A stretch of DNA of 64,000 bases from Photobacterium sp. TY1-4. Lineage in GTDB: Bacteria > Pseudomonadota > Gammaproteobacteria > Enterobacterales > Vibrionaceae. The translations under genes were made by a program, and so were the position numbers. Of this stretch, positions 19,714-28,811 are shown piece after piece (position 1 is the stretch's first letter; every line of letters starts with the position of its first letter). The notes below the pieces were generated by a model. That model did not search any database. It saw nothing but the letters and a program-made list of their open reading frames with translations, and was not told the DNA's origin. Location of the stretch: positions 992,001-1,056,000 of the forward strand of contig NZ_CP099734.1 in the NCBI RefSeq assembly GCF_025398175.1, read 5' to 3'.

Positions 19714-20046
19714 AACCTGTCTTCCCCTCGTCGTTTCGGGTCATTATCTGAATTTAAAGGACAAAACCGTCGGTTGTTCGGGTGTCCTGTGATTTGTGCC
19801 GCTGTTGCTTTGGTCTCGGTTGACGATCATCATGATACGCTGGCCGGCACGGTACCGATCACTGCCACGCTTCAGTTTGCATCGTGACACTGACCCGGGT
19901 TGTGAACTGTGAAAAAGTGCCCAGTTCCCTTACGTCCCGTAACAATGTTAGTGAAGTGTGAGCAGGGTGCGTTTCGGGCATCACAAAGCTATGACGCCTA
20001 TCACGAAAAGAGCGGGCGTCATCGCAGGTTCACGGGGACGTCTTGT
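19714..20046. other. Intergenic stretch, no gene seen
   Basis: These 333 bases between the SDR-like gene and the 172-residue unknown gene hold no frame, hairpin or motif that I can support, apart from the unidentified promoter of the SDR-like gene. Confidence 0.5.
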
Positions 20047-20565
20047 TCAGGCGATTCGCTGCATTTCGGCGTAGCGCTTGGCCTGGATCAGGGAGATATA
20101 CAGATCCTGCGGGGAAGCCTGGATACCGGCTTCTTCTTTGGGCGGCAGCGTCCGGCGTTCATGGCCGGAAAGGTTGTGGTAGACCTCTTCGGGAAATCCT
20201 TTGGTCCCTTGCGGCGGAAAGTCGAGGGCAATGGGTTGCAGGCCCTGAAGCAGGCGGACATCACTCAGGCCGCCTTGGTGGAAGGTGGCCGCCTGTGCGG
20301 CGCTGTTCTCGTAACAGTGCTCTGAGGCTGTGAGCGGCGGTGGGGGCCGGAGCTCAAAGTAAGCCCGCAGCTCTGCTTCCGTTTTTCCCGGAGCGGGGGC
20401 GGCATCCACCGGGACAGTTTCCAGCTGATCCGGCGACAGCATGGCCAGCATCAACGCAAAGTCAGCCCGGCGACCGCCTTCAACCGCATGGTTGAGGTGG
20501 CTGCCCAGCTGTCCTTCGTGGACGAGCAGTGCTTTGTCGAGGGTATGGACCTGCATGGACGACAC
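20047..20565 (-). CDS. Conserved-looking protein of unknown function
   Basis: I do not recognise this 172-residue protein. It has no signal peptide or membrane segment, so it should be cytoplasmic. It is rich in Pro, Glu and Ala, with a PPPP stretch near the middle (about residue 75) and a hydrophilic helical C-terminus (about 145-172). A GGAG Shine-Dalgarno 7 bases upstream of the GTG at 20565 supports that start over the ATG three codons later. Third-position composition matches the neighbouring genes, so I think it is expressed. The downstream neighbour is the degenerate SDR gene. Confidence 0.65.
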   Translation of the reverse strand: MSSMQVHTLDKALLVHEGQLGSHLNHAVEGGRRADFALMLAMLSPDQLETVPVDAAPAPGKTEAELRAYFELRPPPPLTASEHCYENSAAQAATFHQGGLSDVRLLQGLQPIALDFPPQGTKGFPEEVYHNLSGHERRTLPPKEEAGIQASPQDLYISLIQAKRYAEMQRIA

Positions 20566-20672
20566 GGTTTCGCTCCGGTAAATCTGGGTTCAACTGGAAA
20601 TGAGTCTTACCTGATGTATCGGAGCGAGCCGTCAGAACTTTAAGTTTTTTTACCCGGCGTGGTTAAGCGGTG

Positions 20673-21824
20673 CTAGCCGAGCGCATCGATAGCCGCCTGC
20701 ATCCGATCCAGGGCTTCATTCAGGGTCTGGCTGGTACAGGCAAAATTGAGCCGGACAAAACCGGGGTTTCCGAAGTCTGCCCCCGGTGACAGCCCGACAC
20801 CGGCCTGCTCGAAAAATTTGAACGGGCTGGGGACGGGCAGGGCCGAGGCGTCAATCCAGGCCAGGTAGGTGGCCTCAATCGGGTGCAATTTGAGATAGGG
20901 CATGGCGTTGATGCGCGTGGTCAGCCGGTCCCGGTGCTGGCGCAGAAACGCCAGTTGCTGCTCCAGCCAGGGCTGGCAGCTTTCATAGGCTGCCTGCGCC
21001 GCAGTATACGCCAGCACGTTGACTTCGGGGACGATGCCGGCCTTGGTCTTGAGAAAGCGGCGGCGCAGTGCTGGATCCGGAATAATGGCCATGGACGCGC
21101 CCAGTCCGGCAATATTGAAGGTTTTGCTCGGAGCGATCAGGGTGACCGAGCGTTGTGCGGCGCTGTCGCTGAGGCTGGCGAAAGGGATATGCCGGGCGTC
21201 AGGATCCAGGATCAAATCACTGTGAATTTCATCGGCGCAGACAAACAGATCATGCTGCTCGGCAAACGCCAGGATGTCCTGAAGCTCTTTTCGGCGGAAC
21301 ACGGTGCCCCCCGGATTGAGCGGATTACACAGCAACATCAGTTTCGAATCCGGTGTAACGTCGGTCTGGTCCAGATCCAGCCCCCAGCGCTGATCCTGCA
21401 AGGTGACCGGGGCGATGGTAAGCGGCCGCTCGGCGAGCTTGGCTGCGGAGAGAAACGGCGGGTAAATCGGTTTGGGGCTGATCACCCCTTCCCCCGAGGC
21501 TGTGAGCGCCCGGACGGTCAGGTTAATGCCGCACACCAGGCCCGGCAGATAGACGATCCAATCCGGCTCAATACGCCACTGATAGCGTTGCCACATTCGC
21601 TCGATCAGCAATTCGGTCAGCCGCTCCGGAGCCCGGCCATAGCCAAACACGCCATGGTCGACGTGGCGGTGAAGCGCATCCGTAATGGCTTGCGGGACTT
21701 TGAAATCGCTGTCAGCCACCCACATGGGCAGGACATCCCGATCTTTGTACTTGTGCCATTTTACGCTGTTGCTGTTGCGGCGATCGACCGGTTGGTCGAA
21801 AAGCGGTTGTGGTGTCGGTGCCAT
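20673..21824 (-). CDS. PatB/MalY-family PLP-dependent C-S lyase or aminotransferase
   Basis: The 383-residue protein belongs to PLP fold-type I, PatB/MalY branch (cystathionine beta-lyase type). It has the N-terminal PMWVADSDF motif typical of that branch, NPLNPGG, ADEIHSDL and the Schiff-base Lys in APSKTFNIAGL. Relatives split cystathionine, djenkolate or other cysteine conjugates to thiol, pyruvate and ammonia; the exact substrate cannot be told. The start is the ATG at 21824. An IS4-family element now sits 127 bases upstream, in the same orientation, and may have separated this gene from its native upstream sequence. Confidence 0.88.
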   Translation of the reverse strand: MAPTPQPLFDQPVDRRNSNSVKWHKYKDRDVLPMWVADSDFKVPQAITDALHRHVDHGVFGYGRAPERLTELLIERMWQRYQWRIEPDWIVYLPGLVCGINLTVRALTASGEGVISPKPIYPPFLSAAKLAERPLTIAPVTLQDQRWGLDLDQTDVTPDSKLMLLCNPLNPGGTVFRRKELQDILAFAEQHDLFVCADEIHSDLILDPDARHIPFASLSDSAAQRSVTLIAPSKTFNIAGLGASMAIIPDPALRRRFLKTKAGIVPEVNVLAYTAAQAAYESCQPWLEQQLAFLRQHRDRLTTRINAMPYLKLHPIEATYLAWIDASALPVPSPFKFFEQAGVGLSPGADFGNPGFVRLNFACTSQTLNEALDRMQAAIDALG

Positions 21825-21941
21825 TCTGAAGATCCCGTCGGTGGCGGTGATGAGGGTCTATCTTATACCAATCCGGCGCGAGATTGACGGATTTAATGCG
21901 CCTGGATGCGTATTGGTGGAGAGGGGCGTCGAAAAAGCCCC

Positions 21942-21951
21942 GGGCGGGACC
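21942..21951. repeat. Target-site duplication, left copy
   Basis: GGGCGGGACC here is repeated exactly at 23384-23393, immediately outside the other end of the IS4-family element. A 10-bp duplication fits the family. Confidence 0.93.
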
Positions 21952-21961
21952 GCAATGCAGT

Positions 21962-23299
21962 TCACTTAAGGGGAGCTGCATGGCGATTAACCGGGTAGCG
22001 GGTCTTTGATATCTTAACTGCCCTGGGCCTAGATGGCCTGGGGCGATTTTCCTTGAAGAGCACTGACAGGTCCCCCCGTAGTGCCTTTAGCCTCTTGGGC
22101 GTGTTTCCCGGTGACAGTGCCTTACTCATTACCCTGAGCTGACTTGCAATAAACTGGCAGGCGTACTTGAAGCTTATTTCTGTGGGGGCTCTGTCATGCG
22201 CCACAGCCGCCTGGCTTGCCTCTCTCCTGACCAGGTTGTAGCCGAGAAGCAACCCCCATAACTCTTGATAAACCAGCTCGACCGTTTTGCTCCGCAAGGT
22301 AAGAGAATTGTGCTGCATGGAGCTCTTTATATCGCGGTAGCCCAGTTCAATCTCCCAGCGTTCGTGGTATAGGGTGGCAACCTGCTCGGCGCTGTACATC
22401 TCTCTTGGCAGGGAGGTGAAAACCGTTTTCTCTTTCCCGTCTACCTCATAGGTGACTGCCCGTACCTGCCATTTCTCAGGAAGGGTCGGATTCTTCTTTC
22501 TCGCTTGGGGCGAGACCTTCATCTCGATAAGGTTGTCATTGGTTTCCTCCTCGTCGAGAAGTGTGTATACCACGCCTTTTTTAGCAGGAATAAGCCAATG
22601 TCGGTTTGCCCCGCTGGCAGAGATGCCCAGCAACAGGCTTGCTCCGTAAAATCCCTTATCCAGCAAAGTCACCGAGTTATCCGGCAGCGAGTTGATAAAG
22701 GGTTGGGCCAGCGGTATTTCACCTCGGCGATAAGGGCTGATATCGGCATCAATGATGATATGGGAACGCACGTTCATCATGGTGACAAGACGGAGTACAG
22801 GGTAAGGTGTCTGGCGCTTTCCGGATGTGTTTCCCGAACCGAAGTGTTCGCGAAGCCCGGGGGTATCCGGGGTCCTGAACAGAGCCCCATCAACAGCAAA
22901 AACCTGAAGTTTATTCCAGCTGTCTTCCGGGTACCTTTCTTTACCCCATACCTGAGCACACTGTTTGAACAGCCATTTAGGCGCTTCCTTTCCCAGTCGC
23001 TGACGGGCTTGTGTCAGAGCACTCTTGGCCAGGAGTTCCTCGTTTGCCAACCCTTCGGCACAGACATTCATACGGCGGGCCACTTCAGCTATAGGCTCAT
23101 TGCGGAAAAAGGCCATACCGACAATAAGCCAGAGCACCATATCACTGGGGAGCCGTCTTCGTCTGATGGTTGCCTGAGTCGATAAAGATGTAGCTCTGGC
23201 AACCCACTCGTCGGGAACGTGTTCAGAGAAAGTGGTCAGCTGGGAGATATCGACAGGAGACTCTTCAAGAAAATCTGTGAGTGCGGAAGCTAAGGGCAT
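21962..23299 (-). CDS. IS4-family transposase
   Basis: The 445-residue DDE transposase has Asp137 (AVDGALF), Asp214 (LLDKGFY) and Glu318 within the family's Y-(2)-R-(3)-E-(6)-K signature (Tyr311, Arg314, Glu318, Lys325). The N-terminal region with RRRRLP and LTQARQRLG is typical of the IS4 subgroup. The reading frame is complete. No Shine-Dalgarno precedes the ATG at 23299; instead a terminator-like hairpin with a T-run abuts it, so expression is probably kept low. Confidence 0.95.
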   Translation of the reverse strand: MPLASALTDFLEESPVDISQLTTFSEHVPDEWVARATSLSTQATIRRRRLPSDMVLWLIVGMAFFRNEPIAEVARRMNVCAEGLANEELLAKSALTQARQRLGKEAPKWLFKQCAQVWGKERYPEDSWNKLQVFAVDGALFRTPDTPGLREHFGSGNTSGKRQTPYPVLRLVTMMNVRSHIIIDADISPYRRGEIPLAQPFINSLPDNSVTLLDKGFYGASLLLGISASGANRHWLIPAKKGVVYTLLDEEETNDNLIEMKVSPQARKKNPTLPEKWQVRAVTYEVDGKEKTVFTSLPREMYSAEQVATLYHERWEIELGYRDIKSSMQHNSLTLRSKTVELVYQELWGLLLGYNLVRREASQAAVAHDRAPTEISFKYACQFIASQLRVMSKALSPGNTPKRLKALRGDLSVLFKENRPRPSRPRAVKISKTRYPVNRHAAPLK

Positions 23300-23330
23300 A
23301 AAAAAACCGGAAACCAGTAAATGATTTCCG
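23300..23330 (-). terminator. Protective hairpin at the transposase start
   Basis: On the minus strand CGGAAATC and GGTTTCCG (23330-23323 and 23315-23308; one G-T pair) form an 8-bp stem with a 7-base loop, followed by G and seven T residues ending directly at the transposase ATG. Its position 54 bases inside the element end suits a device that stops transcripts entering from outside. Confidence 0.7.
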
Positions 23331-23383
23331 ATTTTGACGCATCAGAAGGATCAGTCAACCGATCCTTAACTGATCAGCATTGC

Positions 23384-23393
23384 GGGCGGGACC
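23384..23393. repeat. Target-site duplication, right copy
   Basis: Exact copy of GGGCGGGACC at 21942-21951, directly outside the right inverted repeat. Confidence 0.93.
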
Positions 23394-23399
23394 GGGGCT
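23392..23399 (-). terminator. Half of an intrinsic terminator split by the IS4-family element
   Basis: If the element and one target copy are removed, the joined sequence on the minus strand reads AGCCCCGG-TCCCGC-CCGGGGCT-TTTTC: a perfect 8-bp stem, 6-base loop and U-run, 17 bases beyond the stop codon of the ATP-grasp gene. Its 5' arm is at 23392-23399, while its 3' arm (completed by the target duplication) and T-run are at 21932-21943. The element therefore sits in the loop of this operon's terminator. Confidence 0.85.
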
Positions 23400-23416
23400 G
23401 AAATGGAAAGAAAAAA

Positions 23417-24400
23417 TCACTCGAACAGAGGATGGCTCCCGAATTGCTCGGCAGCGTAGTCGACCCGTTGCTCCGGGGTCAGCGGCAAATTGGGGGTGCC
23501 GAGGTTTTCAATATGGTGCAGCCGGGGCAGCAGGCCGCACCCGTTGGCGGTTTGGATCGCTAGCCCCGGACGGGCGTTGAGCTCGAGTACCATCGGACCT
23601 TTGACTTTATCCAGCACCATATCGGTGCCCATGTAGCCCAGCCCGGCCATTTCCCAGGCGCTGGCGGCCAGGGTCAGCAGCCGGTGCCAGTCCGGCACCA
23701 CCAGCTCGCTCAGTAACCGGCCGGTATCCGGGTGCCGCTCGACCGGATGGTCAAACTGGACCGCCCGGACGGCTTTGCCGGTGGCGATGTCGAGCCCGAC
23801 CCCTACCGCGCCCTGGTGGAGGTTGGCCTTGCCGTCGGATGCCGCAGTGGAGCAGCGCATCATCGCCATTACCGGATACCCTTTGAACACAATGACCCGG
23901 ATATCCGGCACCCCTTCAAAGCTGAAGCCGTCGAAGACGTCATCGAACTGGATCAGGTTTTCCACCATGGCCACATCGTTTTTCCCGCCGAGTGAGAACA
24001 GGCCGGCCAGGGTATTGGTGATGTGTCGTTCCACATCCTGCTTGTTGATCTCGACCCCGGACGGTTTCACATAAATTCCGTCCTTGTGTTTGACCACCAC
24101 CAGGATCCCTTTGCCGCCGGAGCCCTGGGCGGGTTTGATCACAAAGCCGGGCCAGTCCTTGACCATCTCATGGATACGTTTGACGTACACCTGGCTGTCG
24201 ATCACGCCGATCAGCTCGGGCACCGTGGCGCCGGCACGCTGGGCAATCCGTTTGGTTTTCAGCTTGTCATCCACCAGCGGATACAGGCTACGGTCATTGT
24301 AGCGGCCGATATAGCTGTGATTGCGCTTGTTCATGCCCATGATGCCGCGCTGGTGCAGCTTGAAGGGTGACGTGAACTGGGAAAACAGGGATGACATCAT
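23417..24400 (-). CDS. Alpha-L-glutamate ligase-like ATP-grasp protein (RimK-related)
   Basis: The 327-residue protein is an ATP-grasp ligase related to RimK, which adds glutamate to ribosomal protein S6. ATP-binding elements FVIKPAQGSGGKGIL and the metal-binding LELNARPGLAIQ are clear. It follows the 7TM/inactive transglutaminase gene by three bases and the retropepsin-like lipoprotein gene, a trio known from comparative genomics as an amidoligase system, probably modifying a protein or small molecule by peptide-like bonds. The substrate is unknown. The operon's terminator downstream is split by an IS4-family element. Confidence 0.88.
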   Translation of the reverse strand: MMSSLFSQFTSPFKLHQRGIMGMNKRNHSYIGRYNDRSLYPLVDDKLKTKRIAQRAGATVPELIGVIDSQVYVKRIHEMVKDWPGFVIKPAQGSGGKGILVVVKHKDGIYVKPSGVEINKQDVERHITNTLAGLFSLGGKNDVAMVENLIQFDDVFDGFSFEGVPDIRVIVFKGYPVMAMMRCSTAASDGKANLHQGAVGVGLDIATGKAVRAVQFDHPVERHPDTGRLLSELVVPDWHRLLTLAASAWEMAGLGYMGTDMVLDKVKGPMVLELNARPGLAIQTANGCGLLPRLHHIENLGTPNLPLTPEQRVDYAAEQFGSHPLFE

Positions 24401-24403
24401 AGC

Positions 24404-25912
24404 TTAACTCTCCGCCAGCGGTTTGAAGCGACGCAACTCGCTCAGGCGGTAGCCGGTGTAGTTCCCCAGCATCAGGATCAGCGCCAGCACAATCAGTTGA
24501 ATCCCGATAAAGTTGAAGGTGAGGTGGCGCACCAGGCCGTTGGTCATGGCCAGGTAGACCAGCACAGCCGTCAAGAGGGAGCCACCGCCCTGGATCAGCA
24601 CTTCTTTGGCGCCTTCTTCTTCCCACAGAATCGACATCCGTTCGATGGTCCAGGACAGGATGATCATCGGGAAGAAAGTGATCGACAAGCCTTCGACCAG
24701 GCCGATCTTAAAGGCGACCACGGCAAAGACGGAGATGATCAGGATCACCGTGATGATCACCGCCGAGATCCGGGCCACCAGCAACAGGTTCAGCCGGGAA
24801 AGGTAGCTGCGGATAATGAGGCCGGTGCCGACAATCAGCAGGAACCCGAGGATCCCGGGCAGTAGTTGGGTCTGGACAAAGGCCACTGCGATCAGCACCG
24901 GCATAAAGGTCCCGGAGGTCTTCAAGCCGACAATAATGCGCAGGAAGACCACCACCAAGGCCCCGATGGGGACCAGCATAATGGTCTTGAACATGGCTTG
25001 TTCTTCAACCGGCAGGCTGTGGATCGAAAAGTTCAGCAAATCTTCGGCCTGAATTTTATCCCGGGTTGCCTGCTGGGGCGTAATGTCCTGGGCGATGATC
25101 GAAAAGCTGATGTTGGAATTGCGCCCGCCGATCACATCCAGCAGGGAGTGGCCGTGCTGGTTCCAGACCAGGATGTTCTCCGGTCGGCCTTCGCGGCCGG
25201 ATTGCGGATCGAACAGGTTCCAGTTTTCACCGTCCCACACCTCCAGCATTGGGTTGATGCTCTGGCGGCGGCGGCCGTCTTCCAGCTGCAGGCCACCGAC
25301 CATCCGGGTATGGATCCCTTCGAGCGATAGCAGGTTCATGATGGCTTGCTCGCGGCTCATGCTGTTGAGCAGCAGCGACGCATTCTGGTTGGATTTGTCG
25401 TTCAGGGCTTTGATCAGCTCCCGGGTCAGGGTGACGTTGTCGGCCGACAGGCTGCGGGCGCGGCTCAGCAGGGCTGCCGCGGCGGTCTGCTGCGGGTTGT
25501 CCATGCTGACCGACAACGGAACATCGTTATTCGGGGGCTCGATACTGAAGCTGGCCTGACGGTCTACCAGCATCTGGGTTTTGTAATAAAGGACTTGCTT
25601 GCCGGATGCTTCGCGGATGGACCATTCGGCCCGGCGGCCCATATCGGTGTCAATCAGGGCGACACCGTAACCCGGCGAGGAGGTGCTCTCATCAATCAGG
25701 GTAAATCCCTGCTGGGTTTCCGGGGCGGCCATTGAGACTTTGACCGGATCGCCGATGGCATCGAATTCGATCCGGGCTTCCAGTTCCCACAGCGCACGTT
25801 TTTCACCCGGCGTCCAAGGCACGCCGTACACGTCATGGCGGTACAGGCTCAGCGCCGCGCCCGCAATAACGAGTAACGTGATTAAGAAATAAAACGGGAT
25901 TCTAGACGACAT
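24404..25912 (-). CDS. Inactive-transglutaminase / 7TM membrane protein
   Basis: The 502-residue protein begins with one membrane helix (about 6-23), then an extracytoplasmic region (about 25-295) that resembles a transglutaminase-like domain (AIMNLLSLEGIHTRMVGG, EVWDGENWNLFDPQ) but lacks a catalytic Cys at the expected place. Seven membrane helices follow (about 305-490). This is the architecture named inactive transglutaminase fused to 7TM, found beside RimK-like ligases and retropepsin-like proteases. A sensing or scaffold role is inferred; no activity is established here. Confidence 0.85.
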   Translation of the reverse strand: MSSRIPFYFLITLLVIAGAALSLYRHDVYGVPWTPGEKRALWELEARIEFDAIGDPVKVSMAAPETQQGFTLIDESTSSPGYGVALIDTDMGRRAEWSIREASGKQVLYYKTQMLVDRQASFSIEPPNNDVPLSVSMDNPQQTAAAALLSRARSLSADNVTLTRELIKALNDKSNQNASLLLNSMSREQAIMNLLSLEGIHTRMVGGLQLEDGRRRQSINPMLEVWDGENWNLFDPQSGREGRPENILVWNQHGHSLLDVIGGRNSNISFSIIAQDITPQQATRDKIQAEDLLNFSIHSLPVEEQAMFKTIMLVPIGALVVVFLRIIVGLKTSGTFMPVLIAVAFVQTQLLPGILGFLLIVGTGLIIRSYLSRLNLLLVARISAVIITVILIISVFAVVAFKIGLVEGLSITFFPMIILSWTIERMSILWEEEGAKEVLIQGGGSLLTAVLVYLAMTNGLVRHLTFNFIGIQLIVLALILMLGNYTGYRLSELRRFKPLAES

Positions 25913-25921
25913 GACAGCCTC

Positions 25922-26695
25922 TTAATTTGTTGTTGGTATTCTCTGTTCGTTCATTCCCTGGACAAATTTTTTGCCGACATCCACTAAAGCAATATCTTTG
26001 AAGAACTCGCGGCCTAACAGGACCGGATAAGTCATCTGGCTGCGATCCGCGAGGGTAAATTGCGTTTTCTCATGCAACTGTCCCAGTTTCAGCCAGGCTT
26101 CGATCACCGGCCGCCGTGTCGGCTCCTCGAGTGCGGACTGGCGGATTTTTACCCAGCGGACAATCGGGGCCTCGATAATTTCCGGTTTGGCATGCGGGTT
26201 ATCCTCAGCATGGTTTAAATTGAAGCGGACCCACTCTTTTCCGTCCCGTTCAAAGACCTGGATATCAACGGCATTGAGCGATGACGTGGTGGCACCGGTA
26301 TCGACTCTGGCTTTAAAGAACGATTGTATTGAGTCTAGCCAAACCCATTCTTCTTCGCCCAAAATCACTTTTCCATGAGCTACTTTTGCTTCCCGGGCCG
26401 GATCAGTCAGCTTGACGGAGTCCTGTTTTTTGCCTTGATAGACCGGGGCTGGCGCAGCCTGAGGTTGCGGCGGGCGGGAGAGCTCTGTAGAAATCGCTGA
26501 AAGTTCTTTTTCCAGGTTCGCAATGTACTCATTTTGCTCGTCAATTTGCTGGATCATGGTTGCAAGCTGATAGTTCACCCGGTTTTCCATCGTGTTGATG
26601 GCCTGCATGGTTTTTTCGTGTTGATTGTCGGCTTTCGTGAGTGTGCAGCCGGAAAGCAGGGCGACGGTGAACAAAGGCACATAGCGGCGCAACAT
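25922..26695 (-). CDS. Retropepsin-like lipoprotein (RimB/Zn_protease family)
   Basis: The 257-residue protein starts at the ATG at 26695 behind AGGAG. Much longer upstream frames are not supported. Residues 1-17 form a lipoprotein signal with lipobox LSGC (Cys17). A coiled coil (about 25-72) and a Pro/Gln-rich linker follow, then the protease domain with DTGA (Asp132) and YPVLLGREFF (223-232). The family was first called ATP-dependent zinc protease, but its DTGA motif and fold are those of retropepsin aspartic proteases. As an envelope lipoprotein it probably acts with the 7TM protein and ligase encoded just downstream. Confidence 0.87.
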   Translation of the reverse strand: MLRRYVPLFTVALLSGCTLTKADNQHEKTMQAINTMENRVNYQLATMIQQIDEQNEYIANLEKELSAISTELSRPPQPQAAPAPVYQGKKQDSVKLTDPAREAKVAHGKVILGEEEWVWLDSIQSFFKARVDTGATTSSLNAVDIQVFERDGKEWVRFNLNHAEDNPHAKPEIIEAPIVRWVKIRQSALEEPTRRPVIEAWLKLGQLHEKTQFTLADRSQMTYPVLLGREFFKDIALVDVGKKFVQGMNEQRIPTTN

Positions 26696-26904
26696 GAGAA
26701 CTCCTGGGCGTTTTATTATTTCTATGAGTAACAGTCGAGTATTGTGTGGTTGAAATATCGCTACCGGCGTGGGCCAATGCGGCCGCAGAGCAGAAAAAAT
26801 GGTGCAGGGGCGCTGTGGTCCATGACGCGGCATGCGGGTATTTGGATTGCTCTCGGGGGCGCCTGATATTCGATATTTCAACTACATGGCGGGTTATTTT
26901 AGCC

Positions 26905-26933
26905 TACAAAAAGGGATGCGAATAGCATCCCTT
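26905..26933 (-). terminator. cmoB intrinsic terminator
   Basis: AAGGGATGC (26911-26919) pairs with GCATCCCTT (26925-26933) around a 5-base loop; on the minus strand the T-rich sequence TTTTTGTAGG spans the end of the stem and the bases after it. It begins 9 bases beyond the cmoB stop codon. Confidence 0.9.
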
Positions 26934-26941
26934 GTCAATCC

Positions 26942-27916
26942 TCAGTCAGGATTTGTGGCAATGAGGATGGCCCGTTTCGGTGCCGGGTAGCCTTCAATGG
27001 TTTTGGACGGATCCTGCGGGTCGAGGTATTCAGGGAGTGAATTATTGGTCATCCAGTCGGTCGAGCGCTGCTCGTCGGTGGTGGTGATACATTCGTCAAC
27101 AATTCGCACGTCCACAAAACCGCATTTCTCCATCCAGACCTTCAGGGCCTTGGCGGACGGGAAGAAGAAGACGTTGTGCATCTGGGCGTAGCGGCCGGTC
27201 GGGACCAGCACCGCATTTTCATCGCCGTCGATCACCAGGGTTTCCAGGATCACTTCGCCGCCTTTGCGCAGCTGGTTTTTCAGCTGAACAATATGATCCA
27301 GCGGTGAGCGGCGGTGATACAGCACGCCCATGCTGAAGACGGTGTCAAAGGCTTTCAGCTCCGGCAGTTGCTCGATGCCGAGCGGTAGCAGGTAAGCCGG
27401 GTGTTGCTGGCCCATCAGGCGCTTGATGGCTTCAAACTGGATCAGGAACAGGTTCGACGGGTCGATCCCGACCGTCAGTGTGGCGCCTTCGCCCAGCATC
27501 CGCCACATGTGGTAGCCGTTGCCGCAGCCGACATCCAGCACGGTCCGGCCGTGTAGCGGGCTGATATGCGGCAGCAGGCGATCCCATTTCCAGTCGGAAC
27601 GCCATTCGGTGTCGATATGGATGCCGTGCATATGGTACGGCCCCTTCCGCCACGGGTGCAGCAGGCGCAACAGGCTATCCAGGCGTTTTTGCTCGCCGTC
27701 GGCCACGCCTTCTTCGTAGCTGACGCTGACCTGGGTTTTCAGATCAATGGTGTCCGGTTTGTCGGTCGGGAACTTTTTCAGCGCCCGTAGCCAGCGGCCC
27801 ATGTCGCCGTGTTCGGCGGTTTCCCAGTCGCTGAGCTGCTTCGGCAGGATGTTAAGCCATGGGCGCAAGGTGTCATGTTGTGCGATGAGTTGGTAAAACT
27901 CGGAAAAACTGAACAT
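26942..27916 (-). CDS. cmoB: tRNA U34 carboxymethyltransferase CmoB
   Basis: CmoB transfers a carboxymethyl group from carboxy-SAM to 5-hydroxyuridine at the wobble position of certain tRNAs, giving cmo5U. The 324-residue protein has the CmoB-specific N-terminal domain (about 1-115) and a Rossmann methyltransferase domain with motif [16 protein letters not shown]. It lies 15 bases after cmoA, whose product makes its unusual cosubstrate, so the pair forms a pathway operon. Confidence 0.96.
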   Translation of the reverse strand: MFSFSEFYQLIAQHDTLRPWLNILPKQLSDWETAEHGDMGRWLRALKKFPTDKPDTIDLKTQVSVSYEEGVADGEQKRLDSLLRLLHPWRKGPYHMHGIHIDTEWRSDWKWDRLLPHISPLHGRTVLDVGCGNGYHMWRMLGEGATLTVGIDPSNLFLIQFEAIKRLMGQQHPAYLLPLGIEQLPELKAFDTVFSMGVLYHRRSPLDHIVQLKNQLRKGGEVILETLVIDGDENAVLVPTGRYAQMHNVFFFPSAKALKVWMEKCGFVDVRIVDECITTTDEQRSTDWMTNNSLPEYLDPQDPSKTIEGYPAPKRAILIATNPD

Positions 27917-27931
27917 AGTGAAGCAATAACC

Positions 27932-28732
<801 letters not shown>

Positions 28733-28811
28733 TCACTGGCGGAAAGGCCGCGTATTGTAGAGAAAATGCGGCCATTTGTCTTTAGCCAATTGTGCGCTCG
28801 GCCTTGCTCGC

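Larger units (their letters stand above)
21952..23383 (-). mobile_element. Complete IS4-family insertion sequence, 1432 bp
   Basis: The element is bounded by imperfect inverted repeats: the left end reads GCAATGCAGTTCACTTAAGG and the right end, read inwards on the minus strand, GCAATGCTGATCAGTTAAGG (17 of 20 identical). Both ends abut a perfect 10-bp target duplication. It carries one intact transposase gene filling almost the whole element. Length, ends and protein all resemble IS4 itself (about 1.4 kb). Intact ends, gene and duplication point to a recent insertion. Confidence 0.95.

Noticed and set aside
26696..26881. Longer N-terminus of the retropepsin-like lipoprotein
   Set aside because: The lipoprotein signal and AGGAG site place the start at 26695.
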